Shown one piece after another: positions 27,915-38,720 of a stretch of 64,000 nt of DNA; the first letter of the stretch is position 1; each line of letters opens with the position of its first letter. Origin of the DNA: Ottowia beijingensis. Its GTDB lineage: Bacteria > Pseudomonadota > Gammaproteobacteria > Burkholderiales > Burkholderiaceae_C. Below the pieces are notes generated by a model. The model saw nothing but the letters and a program-made list of their open reading frames with translations. It was not told the DNA's origin and did not search any database. The stretch lies in NCBI RefSeq assembly GCF_013423955.1, contig NZ_JACCKX010000001.1:1364001-1428000 (forward strand). The letters run 5' to 3'. Both the position numbers and the translations under genes were made by a program.

Positions 27915-28115
27915 TACCGTTTCGCGTTCAAACAAATGACAAATGACTTCGCCGCTGCGCGGCTTCGATGACGAAATGACGAAATGACATCAGTGATGCG
28001 CGGAATGCCTCGCACCTGGCTGGCGTCATGGCGGCGCAGCCGCCGTCATCGAAGCGCAGCGAGGTCATGTCGTCATCATCGCGCGCGCAAGCAGCTGTCT
28101 TGGTGAACGCGAAAC
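27914..28115. repeat. interspersed repeat R2, long form, inverted (copy 4)
   Basis: Contains GATGACGAAATGACGAAATG, GCGGCGCAGCCGCCGTCATC and GAAGCGCAGCGAGGTCATG, the reverse complement of the element at 19746-19938. It fills most of 27915-28242; the remainder shows no gene. Confidence 0.8.
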
Positions 28116-28242
28116 AGCATGCGTCGGCACGCGCCACGCCCAGGGGCCACCTGCGCGAAGTTTTTCGCATGGGTTTGGCGCTTTCCACGGTTAAGCTCGC
28201 CACGGCCATCGGGGCTGTGCTGCCCTGAGGTGCCTGCTGTCG

Positions 28243-29268
28243 ATGTCGCTCCGTTTTTCTTCATCCTTCTTCAGCCCCTTCGTCCTGCACCTGTCGGCCT
28301 ACGCGCTGGCGGGGCTGATGGGCAGCGTCGCGCTGTACGCACGCCAGGCGCCGGGTTGGCAGTGGGGGCTGATGCTGTCGTTCGCGCTGTGGCCGGTCAT
28401 CCTGCGCGCCATGGCCCCGCGCCTGCGCGATGCCGCGCGCATCGAGCGCCATGCCGTTCAGGGCGATGCCGCGCTGGCCGGCGCCATGCTGCCGCTGATG
28501 GCCTTCCACCTGCTGCCCTGCGCCGCGGTGCTGACCGTCACGCTGATGGACAAGATCACCCCGCGCCGGCGCGCACTGCTGGCGCATGCGCTGCCGTTCC
28601 TCGCGGGCGGCGCGCTGCTGGGCTACGCCGTGGTGCAGCCGCGCCTGCAGTTCGACACGCCGCTGCTGGTGGAGCTGGCGACGGTACCCTTCCTGGCGCT
28701 GCACTTCCTGGCCGCGATCCGCGCCAACTGGCGCCAGCGCGAAATGGTGAGCGAGCAGTCGCGCCGGCTGGAGCAGGCCGCGCAGGAAGATCCCACCACC
28801 GGCCTGCTGGCACGCGACAGCCTGATCGCGCGCGCGGCCACGGCGCTGGCGTTTTCGCATTCGCGCGACATGCCCTCGAGCCTGGCGCTGATCGACCTGG
28901 ACGGCTTTCGCCGCGTCAACCAGGTCTTCGGCCACCAGGCGGCGGACGAGTACCTGCGCGCGGTCGGGCTGCGCCTGCGCCAGTCGGTGCGGCAGGGCAC
29001 GCTGGTGGGGCGCTACGGCGCCGACCAGTTCGCCGTGCTGCTGCCGGCCACGCCGCTGGCCGATGCCGAACACGCCGCGCGCCGCCTGCTCGCCGCCATC
29101 GGCACGCTGCGCCTGGCCGACTGGCCGGGGCTGCAGGCCACCTGCAGCGTGTCGCTGGTGGCCACCAGCCCGGCCTATCCGGGCATCCGCGAATGGCTGA
29201 CGGCGGCCGAGCGCGCCCTGCAGCAGGCCAAGGCGGCCGGCGGCAACCGCATCGAAGCCGTGCGCTGA
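28243..29268 (+). CDS. membrane GGDEF-domain protein with a degenerate active site
   Basis: 341 residues. The N-terminal part (about 1-165) is hydrophobic with several membrane helices (FVLHLSAYALAGLMGSVALY, LLPCAAVLTVTLMDKI), resembling small MASE-type sensors. A GGDEF domain follows: DPTTGLLARDSL, LALIDLDGFRRVNQVFGHQA, RYGADQFAVLLP. The signature loop is GADQF instead of GGDEF/GGEEF, so a base-binding Gly and the catalytic Glu are changed; cyclase activity is doubtful and a c-di-GMP or GTP-binding role is possible. ATG 28243, intact frame, convergent with the ridA operon. Confidence 0.85.
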   Translation: MSLRFSSSFFSPFVLHLSAYALAGLMGSVALYARQAPGWQWGLMLSFALWPVILRAMAPRLRDAARIERHAVQGDAALAGAMLPLMAFHLLPCAAVLTVTLMDKITPRRRALLAHALPFLAGGALLGYAVVQPRLQFDTPLLVELATVPFLALHFLAAIRANWRQREMVSEQSRRLEQAAQEDPTTGLLARDSLIARAATALAFSHSRDMPSSLALIDLDGFRRVNQVFGHQAADEYLRAVGLRLRQSVRQGTLVGRYGADQFAVLLPATPLADAEHAARRLLAAIGTLRLADWPGLQATCSVSLVATSPAYPGIREWLTAAERALQQAKAAGGNRIEAVR

Positions 29269-29287
29269 GGCGCCTGCGGCAGCGCCT
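29268..29287. terminator. small hairpin between convergent genes
   Basis: AGGCGC (29268-29273) pairs with GCGCCT (29282-29287) between the GGDEF gene and ridA stops. Short stem and no T-run; weak evidence. Confidence 0.4.
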
Positions 29288-29683
29288 TCAGGGCACGACC
29301 GCGGTCACTTCGATCTCGACCTTGGCGCGCGACTCCATCAGCGCCGCCACGGCCACGCAGGTCATGGCCGGAAAGTGCTTGCCGATCACCTCGCGGTACA
29401 CCGCGCCCAGCTCCTTCAGGCGGGCGTTGTATTCGTCGCGGTCGATCACGTACCAGGTCATGCGCACCATGTGCTCGGGGCCGGCGCCGGCCTCCTTCAG
29501 CACCGCCATCACGTTCTGCAGCGTCTGCCGCGTCTGCGCGATGAAGTCGTCGGTCTCGAACTGCTGCTGGGCATTCCAGCCGATCTGGCCGCCCACGAAG
29601 ACCTGCGTGCCGCGCGCGGCGATGCCGTTGGCGTAGCCCTTGGCGGGCACCCAGCCGGCGGGGTGAAGAACCTGGTGTGTCAT
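29288..29683 (-). CDS. RidA family (enamine/imine deaminase) protein
   Basis: 131 residues of the YjgF/YER057c/UK114 fold: HPAGWVPAKGYANGIAARGT, VFVGGQIGWNAQQQFETDDF, QTLQNVMAVLKEAGAGPEHM, VRMTWYVIDRDEYNARLKEL, MTCVAVAALMESRAKVEIEV. RidA proteins hydrolyse reactive enamines/imines. It is the last gene of the abm operon, with ATG 29683 overlapping the CoA-ligase stop (ATGA). The pathway is expected to form an enamine ring, so hydrolysis of that intermediate is a reasonable inferred role. Confidence 0.9.
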   Translation of the reverse strand: MTHQVLHPAGWVPAKGYANGIAARGTQVFVGGQIGWNAQQQFETDDFIAQTRQTLQNVMAVLKEAGAGPEHMVRMTWYVIDRDEYNARLKELGAVYREVIGKHFPAMTCVAVAALMESRAKVEIEVTAVVP

Positions 29684-31296
29684 GTGTTCTGCCTCAGTCG
29701 AAAGCGCTGCAGCTTGCCCGTCTCGGTGCGCGGCAGCGCGGTCATGAACTCGATCTCGCGCGGGTACTTGTACGGCGCGATGGTCTGCTTGACGTGCTCC
29801 TGCAGCGCTTTCACCATGGCGGCGTCGCCCGCGTGGCCGGGCTTGAGCACGACGAAGGCCTTGATGAGCATGCCGCGCGCCTCGTCGGGCTTGCCGATGA
29901 CGCCGCATTCGGCCACTGCGGGATGGGTGAGCAGGCAGTCCTCGACCTCCGGGCCGCCGACGTTGTAGCCGGCGGTGATGATCATGTCGTCGTCGCGCGC
30001 CTGGTAGTGGAAGTAGTCGTCGGCGTCCTGCACGAAGGCATCGCCAGGGCGGTTCCAGCCATCGGGCACGTAGCGCGCCTGGCGTTCGTCGTCCATGTAG
30101 CGGCAGCCGGTGGGCCCGATCACGGCCAGCTGGCCCATGGTGCCGCGCGGCACCTCGTGGCCTTCGCCGTCCACCACCTTGGCCTGGTAGCCGGGCACCA
30201 CCTTGCCGATGGCGCCCGCGCGCACGGCGGCCCCGGCCGAGGAGATGAAGATGTGGAACATCTCGGTGGCGCCGATGCCGTCGAGCATCTCGATGCCGGT
30301 GGCCTGCTTCCACAGCTGGCGCGTGGCGTCGGGCAGTGCCTCGCCGGCGCTGACGCAGGTGCGCAGGCTGGGGATGCCGATGGCCTGCGCGTGCGGCGCC
30401 ATCTGGCGGTAGAAGGTGGGCGCGGTGTAGCAGGTGGTGACGCCGTGCGCGCGCATCTGGCGCACCATGCTCTCGGGGTTGTAGGGTCCGTCGGGGTAGA
30501 AGATGCTGGCACCCGCCCACATGGGGAACAGCAGCAGCCCGCCCAGCCCGAAGGTGAAGGCCAGCGGCGGCGAGCCGGTCACCACATCATCGGGCGTGGG
30601 CTTGAGCACGTGGCGCGGCCAGCATTCGCAGGCCGCCAGCACGTCGCGGTGCGTGTGCACCACGGCCTTGGGCGCGCCCGTGGTGCCGCTGGTGAAGGCC
30701 AGCAGGGCGATGTCGTCGGCGGCGGTGGGGCAGGCGGTGAAGCGGGGCGGCTGGCGCGCGGCCAGCGCGCCCAGGTCCTGCGGGTCGTCGGGCGCGTTGA
30801 AGCGCAGCACGTGCTGCAGCACGTCCGGGTGCGCGCGCTGCGCCTGCTCCAGTTCGGGCAGCAGCCTGGCGTCGCAGATGGCGGCCACGGGCTGCGCCTT
30901 GTCGATCACCTTGCTCAGCTCGGCGGCGCGGAACAGCGGCATGGTCGCCACCGCGATCAGGCCGGCCTTGACCACCGCCAGCCACGACAGCGCCATGCCG
31001 ATCGAATTGCCGCCGCGCAGCAGCACGCGGTTGCCGGGCTCCAGTTTCAGACCGTGCATCAGGTGATTGGCGATGCGGTCGACGCGTTCGCGCACTTCGG
31101 CATAGGTGAACGTCACTTGGGGCGAGCGCAGCAGCGGGCGATCAGCCCAGCCCTTGGCGGCGGCGCCATCAAGCAGGCGCTCGACCAAATTGACCTGGTC
31201 GGGAAACTGCAGCTCGGGCAAGTCGTGGCGCAGCTCGGGCGCGCGCGGCGGCAGGCGGTCGTGGACGAAGCGGTCGGTCTGGGCGCTGCGGGTCAT
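29680..31296 (-). CDS. abmG: 2-aminobenzoate/benzoate-CoA ligase family protein
   Basis: ANL-superfamily acyl-CoA synthetase of 538 residues that activates an aromatic acid with ATP and CoA. Motifs: LLAFTSGTTGAPKAVVHTHR (P-loop), SPPLAFTFGLGGLLLFPMWA, GIGATEMFHIFISS (A5), RDDDMIITAGYNVGGPEVED (hinge and A8), RTETGKLQRFRLR (C-terminal catalytic Lys). It belongs to the benzoate-CoA ligase group; the neighbouring 2-aminobenzoyl-CoA monooxygenase/reductase makes 2-aminobenzoate the likeliest substrate, with salicylate or benzoate possible. Intact frame. ATG 31296; its stop overlaps ridA. Confidence 0.85.
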   Translation of the reverse strand: MTRSAQTDRFVHDRLPPRAPELRHDLPELQFPDQVNLVERLLDGAAAKGWADRPLLRSPQVTFTYAEVRERVDRIANHLMHGLKLEPGNRVLLRGGNSIGMALSWLAVVKAGLIAVATMPLFRAAELSKVIDKAQPVAAICDARLLPELEQAQRAHPDVLQHVLRFNAPDDPQDLGALAARQPPRFTACPTAADDIALLAFTSGTTGAPKAVVHTHRDVLAACECWPRHVLKPTPDDVVTGSPPLAFTFGLGGLLLFPMWAGASIFYPDGPYNPESMVRQMRAHGVTTCYTAPTFYRQMAPHAQAIGIPSLRTCVSAGEALPDATRQLWKQATGIEMLDGIGATEMFHIFISSAGAAVRAGAIGKVVPGYQAKVVDGEGHEVPRGTMGQLAVIGPTGCRYMDDERQARYVPDGWNRPGDAFVQDADDYFHYQARDDDMIITAGYNVGGPEVEDCLLTHPAVAECGVIGKPDEARGMLIKAFVVLKPGHAGDAAMVKALQEHVKQTIAPYKYPREIEFMTALPRTETGKLQRFRLRQNT

Positions 31297-31316
31297 GACG
31301 TCACTCCTGTCTTGCA

Positions 31317-31413
31317 CCCTCGCCCCGCTGGGGAGAGGGTTGGGGTGAGGGCGGCAGCGCTGGCTGCTGGAGGGGCGCGGCCCCCACCCCAACCCTCCCC
31401 CAGCGGGGAGGGA
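31317..31413. repeat. CCCTCTCCCC-type intergenic repeat pair
   Basis: Copies of CCCCGCTGGGGAGAGGGTTG and its inverted form (ACCCCAACCCTCCCCCAGCG) lie between the acyl-CoA dehydrogenase and ligase genes. Related copies are at 40079-40112 and 58857-58890. Confidence 0.7.
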
Positions 31414-31433
31414 GTGACATGCCGGCGCTGCCG

Positions 31434-32620
<1,187 letters not shown>

Positions 32621-32649
32621 GGTTCAGGTGGCGCTTTCATGAATACCGG

Positions 32650-32750
32650 ACGCAGAGGACGCAAAGGTTTCGCAGAGGTCGCAAAAGAGTCAGAAAACAT
32701 TCTTCTTGGCTTCTTCTGCGTCCTCTGCGTGATCTTTGCGTCCTCTGCGT
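32650..32750. repeat. intergenic inverted repeat R5
   Basis: Perfect 17-base arms ACGCAGAGGACGCAAAG (32650-32666) and CTTTGCGTCCTCTGCGT (32734-32750), inside the abm operon between two genes. A relative lies at 40160-40228. Confidence 0.8.
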
Positions 32751-32764
32751 ACTGGCTGTTGGCT

Positions 32765-33622
32765 TCAGTCGCCCCCAAACACCGGCTTTTGCTTCGCCGC
32801 GAAGGCCTCGTAGGCGCGACGGAAGTCCTGCGTCTGCATGCAGATGGCCTGCGCCTGCGCCTCGGCCTCGATGGCCTGCTCGATGGTCATGGCCCATTCC
32901 TGGCTCAGCATGGTCTTGGTCATGCCGTGCGCAAACGTCGGGCCGGCGGCCAGCTCGCGCGCCATGGCCTGCGCCTTGTCCAGCAACTCGCCACTGTCGT
33001 GCAGCGCGTTGAAGAAGCCCCAGGCGAAGCCCTCTTGCGCCGTCATGGCGCGGCCCGTGAACAGCAACTCGCTGGCGCGCCCCTGCCCGATCACGCGCGG
33101 CAGCAGCGCGCACGCGCCCATGTCGGCGCCGGCCAGGCCCACGCGGGTGAACAGGAACGCCGTCTTGGTCTTCTCGGTGCCGTAGCGCAAATCGCAGGCC
33201 AAGGCCATCATGGCGCCGGCGCCGGCGCACACGCCGTCGATGGCGCCGATGACGGGCTGCGGGCAGCCGCGCATGGCCTTCACCAGATCGCCCGTCATGC
33301 GGGTGAACTCCAGCAGTTCGGGCATGGTCATCTTCGTCAGCGGGCCGATGATGTCGTGCACATCGCCGCCCGAGCAGAAGTTGCCGCCCTCGCCCGTCAC
33401 CACGACCACCTTCACGTCGGTGGCATAGCGCAGGCCGTTGAACAAATCGCGCAGTTCGGCGTAGCTGTCGAAGGTGAGCGGGTTCTTGCGCTCGGGCCGG
33501 TTCAGCGTGACGGTGCCCACGCCGTCGGCATCGCACTGCCAGCTGAAGTGCCGCGCCTGGTAGGCCGCGCGGGCGTCGAACTGCGGGCGCATGGGATTGC
33601 CCGCGCCGATGTAGTGCTTCAT
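32765..33622 (-). CDS. enoyl-CoA hydratase/isomerase family protein
   Basis: Crotonase-fold enzyme of 285 residues: [39 protein letters not shown] (oxyanion loop), [40 protein letters not shown]. In this operon it should act on a ring-reduced or ring-opened CoA thioester. ATG 33622 overlaps the marR stop (ATGA). Intact frame. Exact reaction (hydratase, isomerase or ring hydrolase) not determined. Confidence 0.88.
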   Translation of the reverse strand: MKHYIGAGNPMRPQFDARAAYQARHFSWQCDADGVGTVTLNRPERKNPLTFDSYAELRDLFNGLRYATDVKVVVVTGEGGNFCSGGDVHDIIGPLTKMTMPELLEFTRMTGDLVKAMRGCPQPVIGAIDGVCAGAGAMMALACDLRYGTEKTKTAFLFTRVGLAGADMGACALLPRVIGQGRASELLFTGRAMTAQEGFAWGFFNALHDSGELLDKAQAMARELAAGPTFAHGMTKTMLSQEWAMTIEQAIEAEAQAQAICMQTQDFRRAYEAFAAKQKPVFGGD

Positions 33623-34083
33623 GCCGTCTCCTGAAAATGTTGCTTGACCTTGCCAAGCAGCGCGTGCAGCGTCTGGATGTCGCGCGGGCTCAAGCCCGCG
33701 AAGGCATCGACGATCCAGGCCTCGTGCGCCTGCGCCATGGCGTTGAACTGCTTGCGCCCCTTGGGCGTGAGCCGCACCAGGTAGGCGCGGCGGTCACCCT
33801 CAACCTCGGCGCGCTCGACCAGGCCCTCGGCCTCCAGCTGGTCGGTGATGCCGGTGACGTTGCCGCCGGTCACCATCAGCCGGCGCGACAGCTCGTTCAT
33901 GCGCAGGCCATCGGGCGCGCGCTCCAATTGCGCCATCAAATCGAAGCGCGGCAGCGTGGTATCGAAATGCTCGCGCAAGTCAGTGCGGATCTGCTTTTCG
34001 ATCAGCTGCGTGCAGGCCAGCAGGCGCAGCCACAGGCGCAGCTCCTCGGGGTGTTCGGCGTGGGCGCGGGCTTCCAGGTCCAT
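33619..34083 (-). CDS. MarR family transcriptional regulator
   Basis: 154 residues: [60 protein letters not shown] (recognition helix), [20 protein letters not shown] (wing). MarR proteins of aromatic CoA pathways often repress their operon and release on binding the aryl-CoA. It is the second gene of the abm operon, two bases after abmA; a palindromic site overlapping the abmA start is its likely target. Intact frame. Confidence 0.9.
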   Translation of the reverse strand: MDLEARAHAEHPEELRLWLRLLACTQLIEKQIRTDLREHFDTTLPRFDLMAQLERAPDGLRMNELSRRLMVTGGNVTGITDQLEAEGLVERAEVEGDRRAYLVRLTPKGRKQFNAMAQAHEAWIVDAFAGLSPRDIQTLHALLGKVKQHFQETA

Positions 34084-34085
34084 GC

Positions 34086-36544
34086 TCAGGCACGCTGCCC
34101 GTTAGCTTCACTATCCATAGCTGCCAGCGCCTGCCCCGCCTGCGCTTGCATCGCTTTTTGCTTTTCCATCTCGCGGTACAGCTGGTCGCGTCCGCTCAGG
34201 TATTGGTTCGGCCAGGTTACGGCGCGGCTTTGCAGTCTGGCGGCCTCGTGCAGCGTCCACGCCGGGTCGGCCAGGTGCGGACGGCCGACGGCGCACAGGT
34301 CGGCGCGGCCGGCGGCGATGATGCTGTTGGCGTGGTCGGCCTCTTGAATAGCGCCCACGGCCATGGTGGCGATGCCCGATTCGTTGCGGATGCGGTCGGC
34401 GAACGGCGTCTGGTACATGCGGCCATACACCGGCCTGGCCTGGCGCGTAGTCTGGCCGCTGGACACGTCGATCACATCGCAACCCGCGGCCTTGAACAGC
34501 GCGCCGATGCGCACGGCGTCGTCCGGTGTCAGGCCACCCGGCGCCCAGTCGTGCGCGGAAATGCGCACGCTCATCGGCTTGTCGGCCGGCCACGCTGCGC
34601 GCATGGCACTGAACACTTCCAGCGGGTAGCGGCAACGGTTCTCCAACGAGCCGCCGTACTCGTCGCTGCGCCGGTTGGTCAGCGGGCTGATGAAGGACGA
34701 CAGCAGGTAGCCGTGCGCGCAGTGCAGCTCGAGCCAGTCGAAGCCGATGGCGGTGGCGCGGCGGGTGGATTCAACGAAGGCAGCCTTCAGCGCCGCCATC
34801 TCGGCGGGCGTGATCTCGCCCGGCGTCTGGTTCTGCTCGCCATAGGGCACGCCGCTGGCGGCCAGCAGCGGCCAGTTGCCATCCTTCAGCGGCTCGTCGA
34901 TCTGCTCCCAACCGAGCTGGGTCGAACCCTTGGGGCCGCTGTGGCCCAGCTGCAGGCCGATGGCGGCGTCGCTCTGCTGGTGGAAGAAGTCGACGATGCG
35001 CTGGAAGGCCGCCTGCTGCGCGTCGTTGTACAGCCCCGGGCAGCCGGGGTGATGCGGCCTTCGGGCGTGGGGCTGGTCATCTCGACCATGGTCATCGCCG
35101 CACCGCCCACGGCGCGCGCGCCCAGGTGCATCAGGTGCCAGTCGCCCAGCACGCCATCGCGCGCGCTGTACTGCGCCATGGGTGAGACGACGATGCGGTT
35201 CTTCAGCGTCAGACCGCGCACCGTGAAGGGCGTGAGCATGGGCGGCACGATTGCTTCACTTTGAATAGCTGCTTGCGCAGACGGAGCGGGCGCCAGAGGC
35301 CGATTTGGCTCAAGACCCCGGGGCGCCGGCCGGGTGTGCGCGAACCAGCGCTCGTAGCCCTCTAGCCAGGCCGCATCGCGCAGGCGCAGGTTCTCGTGGC
35401 TGATGCGCTGGCTGCGCGTGAGCAGCGAATAGGCGAACTGCTCGATCTCCATGCCCGTGTAGCGGTCGACGTTCTCGAACCACTCGGTGGAGTTGCGCGC
35501 GGCGTTCTGGATCTTCAGCACTTCCACGCTGCGCGTGTCCTCGTAGCGCTGCAGCACGGTGTCGATGTCGGCGCCGGTGGCGAATTCCTCGCCGCTCGCG
35601 GCGAACTGATTCGCCATGTCGATGGCATCCTCCAGCGCCAGTTTGGTGCCGCTGCCGATGGAAAAGTGCGCCGTGTGCGCCGCGTCGCCCATCAGCACGA
35701 TGGGCACCGTCTTGCCGCCGATGCGCTCGCGGTGCACCCAGGTCTTGCAGATCACGCGCGGAAAGCGGATCCAGATGGCCGAGCCGCGCAAGTGGGTCGC
35801 GTTGCTGATCAGCGGATGGCCATCGAGGTATTGGCCGAACAGCTTCTCGCAGAAGGCGATGCCCTCCTGCTGGCTCATCTGATCCAGTCCGTGCGCTTTC
35901 CACACCGCCTCGGGCGTCTCGACGATGAAGGTCGAGGTGCTGTCGTCGAACTTGTAGGCGTGGGCCTGAAACCAGCCGTGCTCGGTCTGCTCGAAGGCGA
36001 AGGTGAAGGCGTCGAAGGTCTTCCGGGTGCCGAGCCAGACAAAGCGGCACAGGCGCGTGTCGATGTCTGGCTGGAACACGCTTCGGTAGCGCGTGCGGAT
36101 GCGGCTGTTGAGGCCATCGCTGGCGATCACCAGGTCGGCACCGTATTGCGCGGCGATGGCCTGGTCGTCGGTCACGTCGGTCTCGAACACGAGTTCGACA
36201 CCCAGCGCCTGGCAACGGTCCTGCAGGATGTTGAGCAGGTGCTTGCGCCCGATGCCGCAGAAGCCGTGTCCGGTGGAGCGCACGCTGCGGCCCTTGAAGA
36301 AGACCTCGATGTCGTCCCAGTGGTTGAAGGCGTCGCCGATCAGGCGCGCGCTTTCGGCGTCGGCCACCAGCATGTTCTGCAGCGTCTGGTCGGACAGCAC
36401 CACGCCCCAGCCGAAGGTGTCGTAGGGGCGGTTGCGCTCGACCACCACCACGCGGCAGTCGGGGCGCTGCTGCTTCATCAGCAGGCCGAAGTACAGCCCC
36501 GCCGGGCCGCCGCCGATGCACACGATGCAGGACATTTGATTCAT
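34086..36544 (-). CDS. abmA: 2-aminobenzoyl-CoA monooxygenase/reductase (salicylyl-CoA 5-hydroxylase-like bifunctional flavoprotein; one frameshift)
   Basis: Fusion of a class A FAD monooxygenase (residues about 1-390: [55 protein letters not shown]) and an old-yellow-enzyme-type FMN reductase ([78 protein letters not shown]). In the known aerobic anthranilate route such a protein hydroxylates and reduces 2-aminobenzoyl-CoA without oxygenolytic ring cleavage; salicylyl-CoA enzymes look alike. The frame breaks near 35045; one G added to CGGGG restores about 819 residues. The inter-domain linker ([13 protein letters not shown]) is encoded by an R3 repeat, as is part of the C-terminal tail. ATG 36544 is first in the operon. 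Confidence 0.87.
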
Positions 36545-36570
36545 GTCTACATTGTTTAGACATGAACAAT
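36542..36570. promoter_or_regulatory. nested palindromes over the abmA start (candidate MarR operator)
   Basis: CATGTCTA-N7-TAGACATG (36542-36564) overlaps the start codon. It interlocks with ATTGTT-N8-AACAAT (36551-36570). Both inverted repeats are perfect. Position and symmetry fit a MarR-type repressor site. Confidence 0.65.
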
Positions 36571-36699
36571 CGACTGTCAAGAGGGCTTCTCAGGATTCGG
36601 TGATGCAGCTGTCATGCAGGGTCGCGGCTCGCGGCACAATGGATGGGCATCTGCGGGCGATGGGTCGCGCGCACGAATCAACCACCGAGGAGAGAAGCC

Positions 36700-37038
36700 A
36701 TGCTCTACAAGTTCAAATCCCAGGAAGCCGCCGACGTCATCATGCTCAAGCTGAACGCCGAGGAGGTGCTTCAGATCATCGGCAAGCCGGCCAGCCCCAC
36801 GGGCATCATCACCGTGGAGCAGGTGCCCGCCGCCGTGGCCGCGCTGAAGGCCGAGGTGCAGCGGCGCGAGGCGATGGGCCAGCCGCAGGCCGCCAGCGAC
36901 GAGCGTTCGCCGCAGGACGAGGTCGACGAGGCCAAGGCGAGGACCGACCTGGTGACTCTGCGCCAGCGCGTGACGCCCTTCATCGAACTGCTGGAGCGCA
37001 GCGCCGCCGCCGGCAAGGACGTGGTGTGGGGCGTGTGA
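36700..37038 (+). CDS. DUF1840 family protein
   Basis: 112 residues starting MLYKFKSQEAADVIMLKLNA with a strong GAGGAGAGA site at 36687-36695. It continues AEEVLQIIGKPASPTGIITV and RTDLVTLRQRVTPFIELLER, characteristic of the DUF1840 family, small cytoplasmic proteins of Betaproteobacteria with no known function. Intact frame, divergent from the abm operon. Confidence 0.85.
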   Translation: MLYKFKSQEAADVIMLKLNAEEVLQIIGKPASPTGIITVEQVPAAVAALKAEVQRREAMGQPQAASDERSPQDEVDEAKARTDLVTLRQRVTPFIELLERSAAAGKDVVWGV

Positions 37039-37050
37039 CGGCGCGCGCTT

Positions 37051-37117
37051 CATATACTCCCCACCCGCCAAGCTGCTAGCGCCCGAGGGACGGGCGCTGG
37101 ATGCATATACTCCCCTA
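37051..37117. repeat. composite repeat R4 (copy 3)
   Basis: Two direct CATATACTCCCC boxes (37051-37062 and 37104-37115) flank GCGCCCGAGGGACGGGCGC. The second box overlaps the stop codon of the next leftward gene. Confidence 0.75.
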
Positions 37118-37518
37118 GATCAGCGAATCCGCCGCGGCCTTCAGCAGCGTGCCTGCAGCGCCTCGACCAACGCCTGGCAGCGCTGCCCCGGCGCCACGCC
37201 CAGCGCCCGCGCGGCGGCGTTGCAGTGGCTGACGAGGCCATCGGCCAGCGTGCTGTGCGCCTCGCCGATGCGCGCGCTGGTGTGCGCCACGGTGCAGGCG
37301 GCGATGGCGTGGCCCTGCAGGAAGGGCAGCGCCGCCAGGCCCGCTTCGTCCTTGCCCACGCCGGCATCGTTGAACACGGCGATCAGCGGCCGCGCCGCCA
37401 GCGCGTACTGCGCCGAGCTGATGCCGCCGTGCGAGCCGCTCACGGCCAGGCAGCCGGCGTCCAGGCCGGGCTTCAGCTCGGTGATCGAATCGACGATGCG
37501 CAGCGGTGGCGGGTTCAT
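37115..37518 (-). CDS. conserved hypothetical protein (one frameshift)
   Basis: 134 residues after adding one G near 37150: IVDSITELKPGLDAGCLAVS, GSHGGISSAQYALAARPLIA, VFNDAGVGKDEAGLAALPFL, ACTVAHTSARIGEA, ending GTLLKAAADSLI. The order of Gly/Ser-rich loops (SGSHGG, NDAGVGKD, VAHTSARIGE) looks like a ligand-binding alpha/beta protein, but I do not recognise the family. No signal peptide. Its stop lies in repeat R4. It is read leftwards, downstream of the Bug gene's terminator. Confidence 0.65.
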
Positions 37519-37536
37519 GGGATGCCCCGGAAAGAA

Positions 37537-37571
37537 GAAGCCGCGTGAGGGACGAACCCTCGCGCGGCTTC
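37537..37571 (-). terminator. Rho-independent-type terminator after the Bug gene
   Basis: Stem GAAGCCGCG/CGCGGCTTC extended by GAGGG/CCCTC, followed on the minus strand by TTCTTCTTT. It lies just beyond the leftward Bug gene. A second perfect hairpin (ATCACCCG/CGGGTGAT, 37577-37598) sits between it and the stop. Confidence 0.75.
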
Positions 37572-37605
37572 AGGTTATCACCCGGTCGGTCGGGTGATCA
37601 GGCCA

Positions 37606-38586
37606 TCAGTCGGCGTACTGGCCGGCGGCCTTGATGACGGCGCCCCACTTGGCGACTTCGGCGGCGACGAACTTCTTGTGCTCGGCCGGGTTGGCACGCG
37701 CGTCGTTCACCACCACGGCGCCCAGGCCTTCCTGCTTCTTGATGAACTCGGGGTCCTTCAGCGCGGCCTTCAGGGCATCGTTCAGCGTCTTCAGCACGGC
37801 GGCGGGCGTGCCCTTGGGCGCGTACAGGCCGTGCCAGATCGACACGTCGAAGCCCTTCAGGCCGGCCTCGTCCAGCGTCGGCAGGTCCTTGTAGACGGCG
37901 GGCGTGGTCAGGCGCTTGGCGGTGCTGACGGCGTAGGCCTTGATCTTGCCGGCCTCGACCTGGCTGGTGGTGTTGGTGGTCTGGTCGCACATGATGTCGA
38001 CCTGGCCGCCCAGCAGGTCGGTCATGGCGGGCGCGGTGCCCTTGTAGGGGACGGTGGTCAGCTCGGTCTTGAGCGCGTTCTGCAGCATCAGCCCGCACAG
38101 GTGCGAGGCGGCGCCCAGGCCGGCGTTGGCCAGGTTGACCTTGTTCTTGTTGGTGGTGATCCAGCTGCTCAGCTCGGCCCAGTTCTTGGCGGCCAGGCCG
38201 GGCTTGCCGACGACGACCATGGGCACTTCGTTGATCAGGCCGAGGTATTCGAACTCGTCGTACTTGAAGCCGGGGTTGCGGTACAGCGTGGCCGTGGTGG
38301 CCATGCCGATGTGCGCCACCAGCAGCGTGTAGCCGTCGGCCGGCGCGCGGAAGGCCTTGGCGGTGCCGATGGTGCTGCCCGCGCCGGCCGCGTTGTCGAC
38401 CACCACGGTGGCGCCGCCCAGGGCTTGCGCAGGGCTTCGGCCAGGTCGCGCGCCACCTTGTCGGTGGCCGCCAGCGGCAAAGGGCACGATCAGCGTGATC
38501 GGCTTGGCGGGAAAGCCCTGCGCTTGCACGCCCAGGGCCATGACGGCTGCGCCGGCGGCGAGCGAGAGTTTGAACAGAGGGGACAT
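37606..38586 (-). CDS. Bug/TctC family periplasmic substrate-binding protein (two frameshifts)
   Basis: Starts MSPLFKLSLAAGAAVMALGV (signal peptide) after an AAGGAGT site at 38593-38599. Then FPAKPITLIVPFAAGG, a break near 38478 (a GC pair missing) into ATDKVARDLAEALRKALGG, and one near 38422 (one C missing) into ATVVVDNAAGAGSTIGTAKA. It continues LTTVPYKGTAPAMTDLLGG and ends AAEVAKWGAVIKAAGQYAD; 327 residues once repaired. Adjacent to the PaaK-like/liv operon but with its own terminator. An aromatic acid ligand is possible but not shown. Confidence 0.87.
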   Translation of the reverse strand: MSPLFKLSLAAGAAVMALGVQAQGFPAKPITLIVPFAAGGHRQGGARPGRSPAQALGGATVVVDNAAGAGSTIGTAKAFRAPADGYTLLVAHIGMATTATLYRNPGFKYDEFEYLGLINEVPMVVVGKPGLAAKNWAELSSWITTNKNKVNLANAGLGAASHLCGLMLQNALKTELTTVPYKGTAPAMTDLLGGQVDIMCDQTTNTTSQVEAGKIKAYAVSTAKRLTTPAVYKDLPTLDEAGLKGFDVSIWHGLYAPKGTPAAVLKTLNDALKAALKDPEFIKKQEGLGAVVVNDARANPAEHKKFVAAEVAKWGAVIKAAGQYAD

Positions 38587-38720
38587 CGACAGGACTCCTT
38601 GCGAATGGTCAAAAAACGGCGAATGGTAACGATTGATAACGCCGCTGGCTATCCGGGCGTTTACCGATGTTTGACGATCCGCAAACAAGATGCCGGCTTC
38701 GGCGTCATCTTGCCGCCAAC

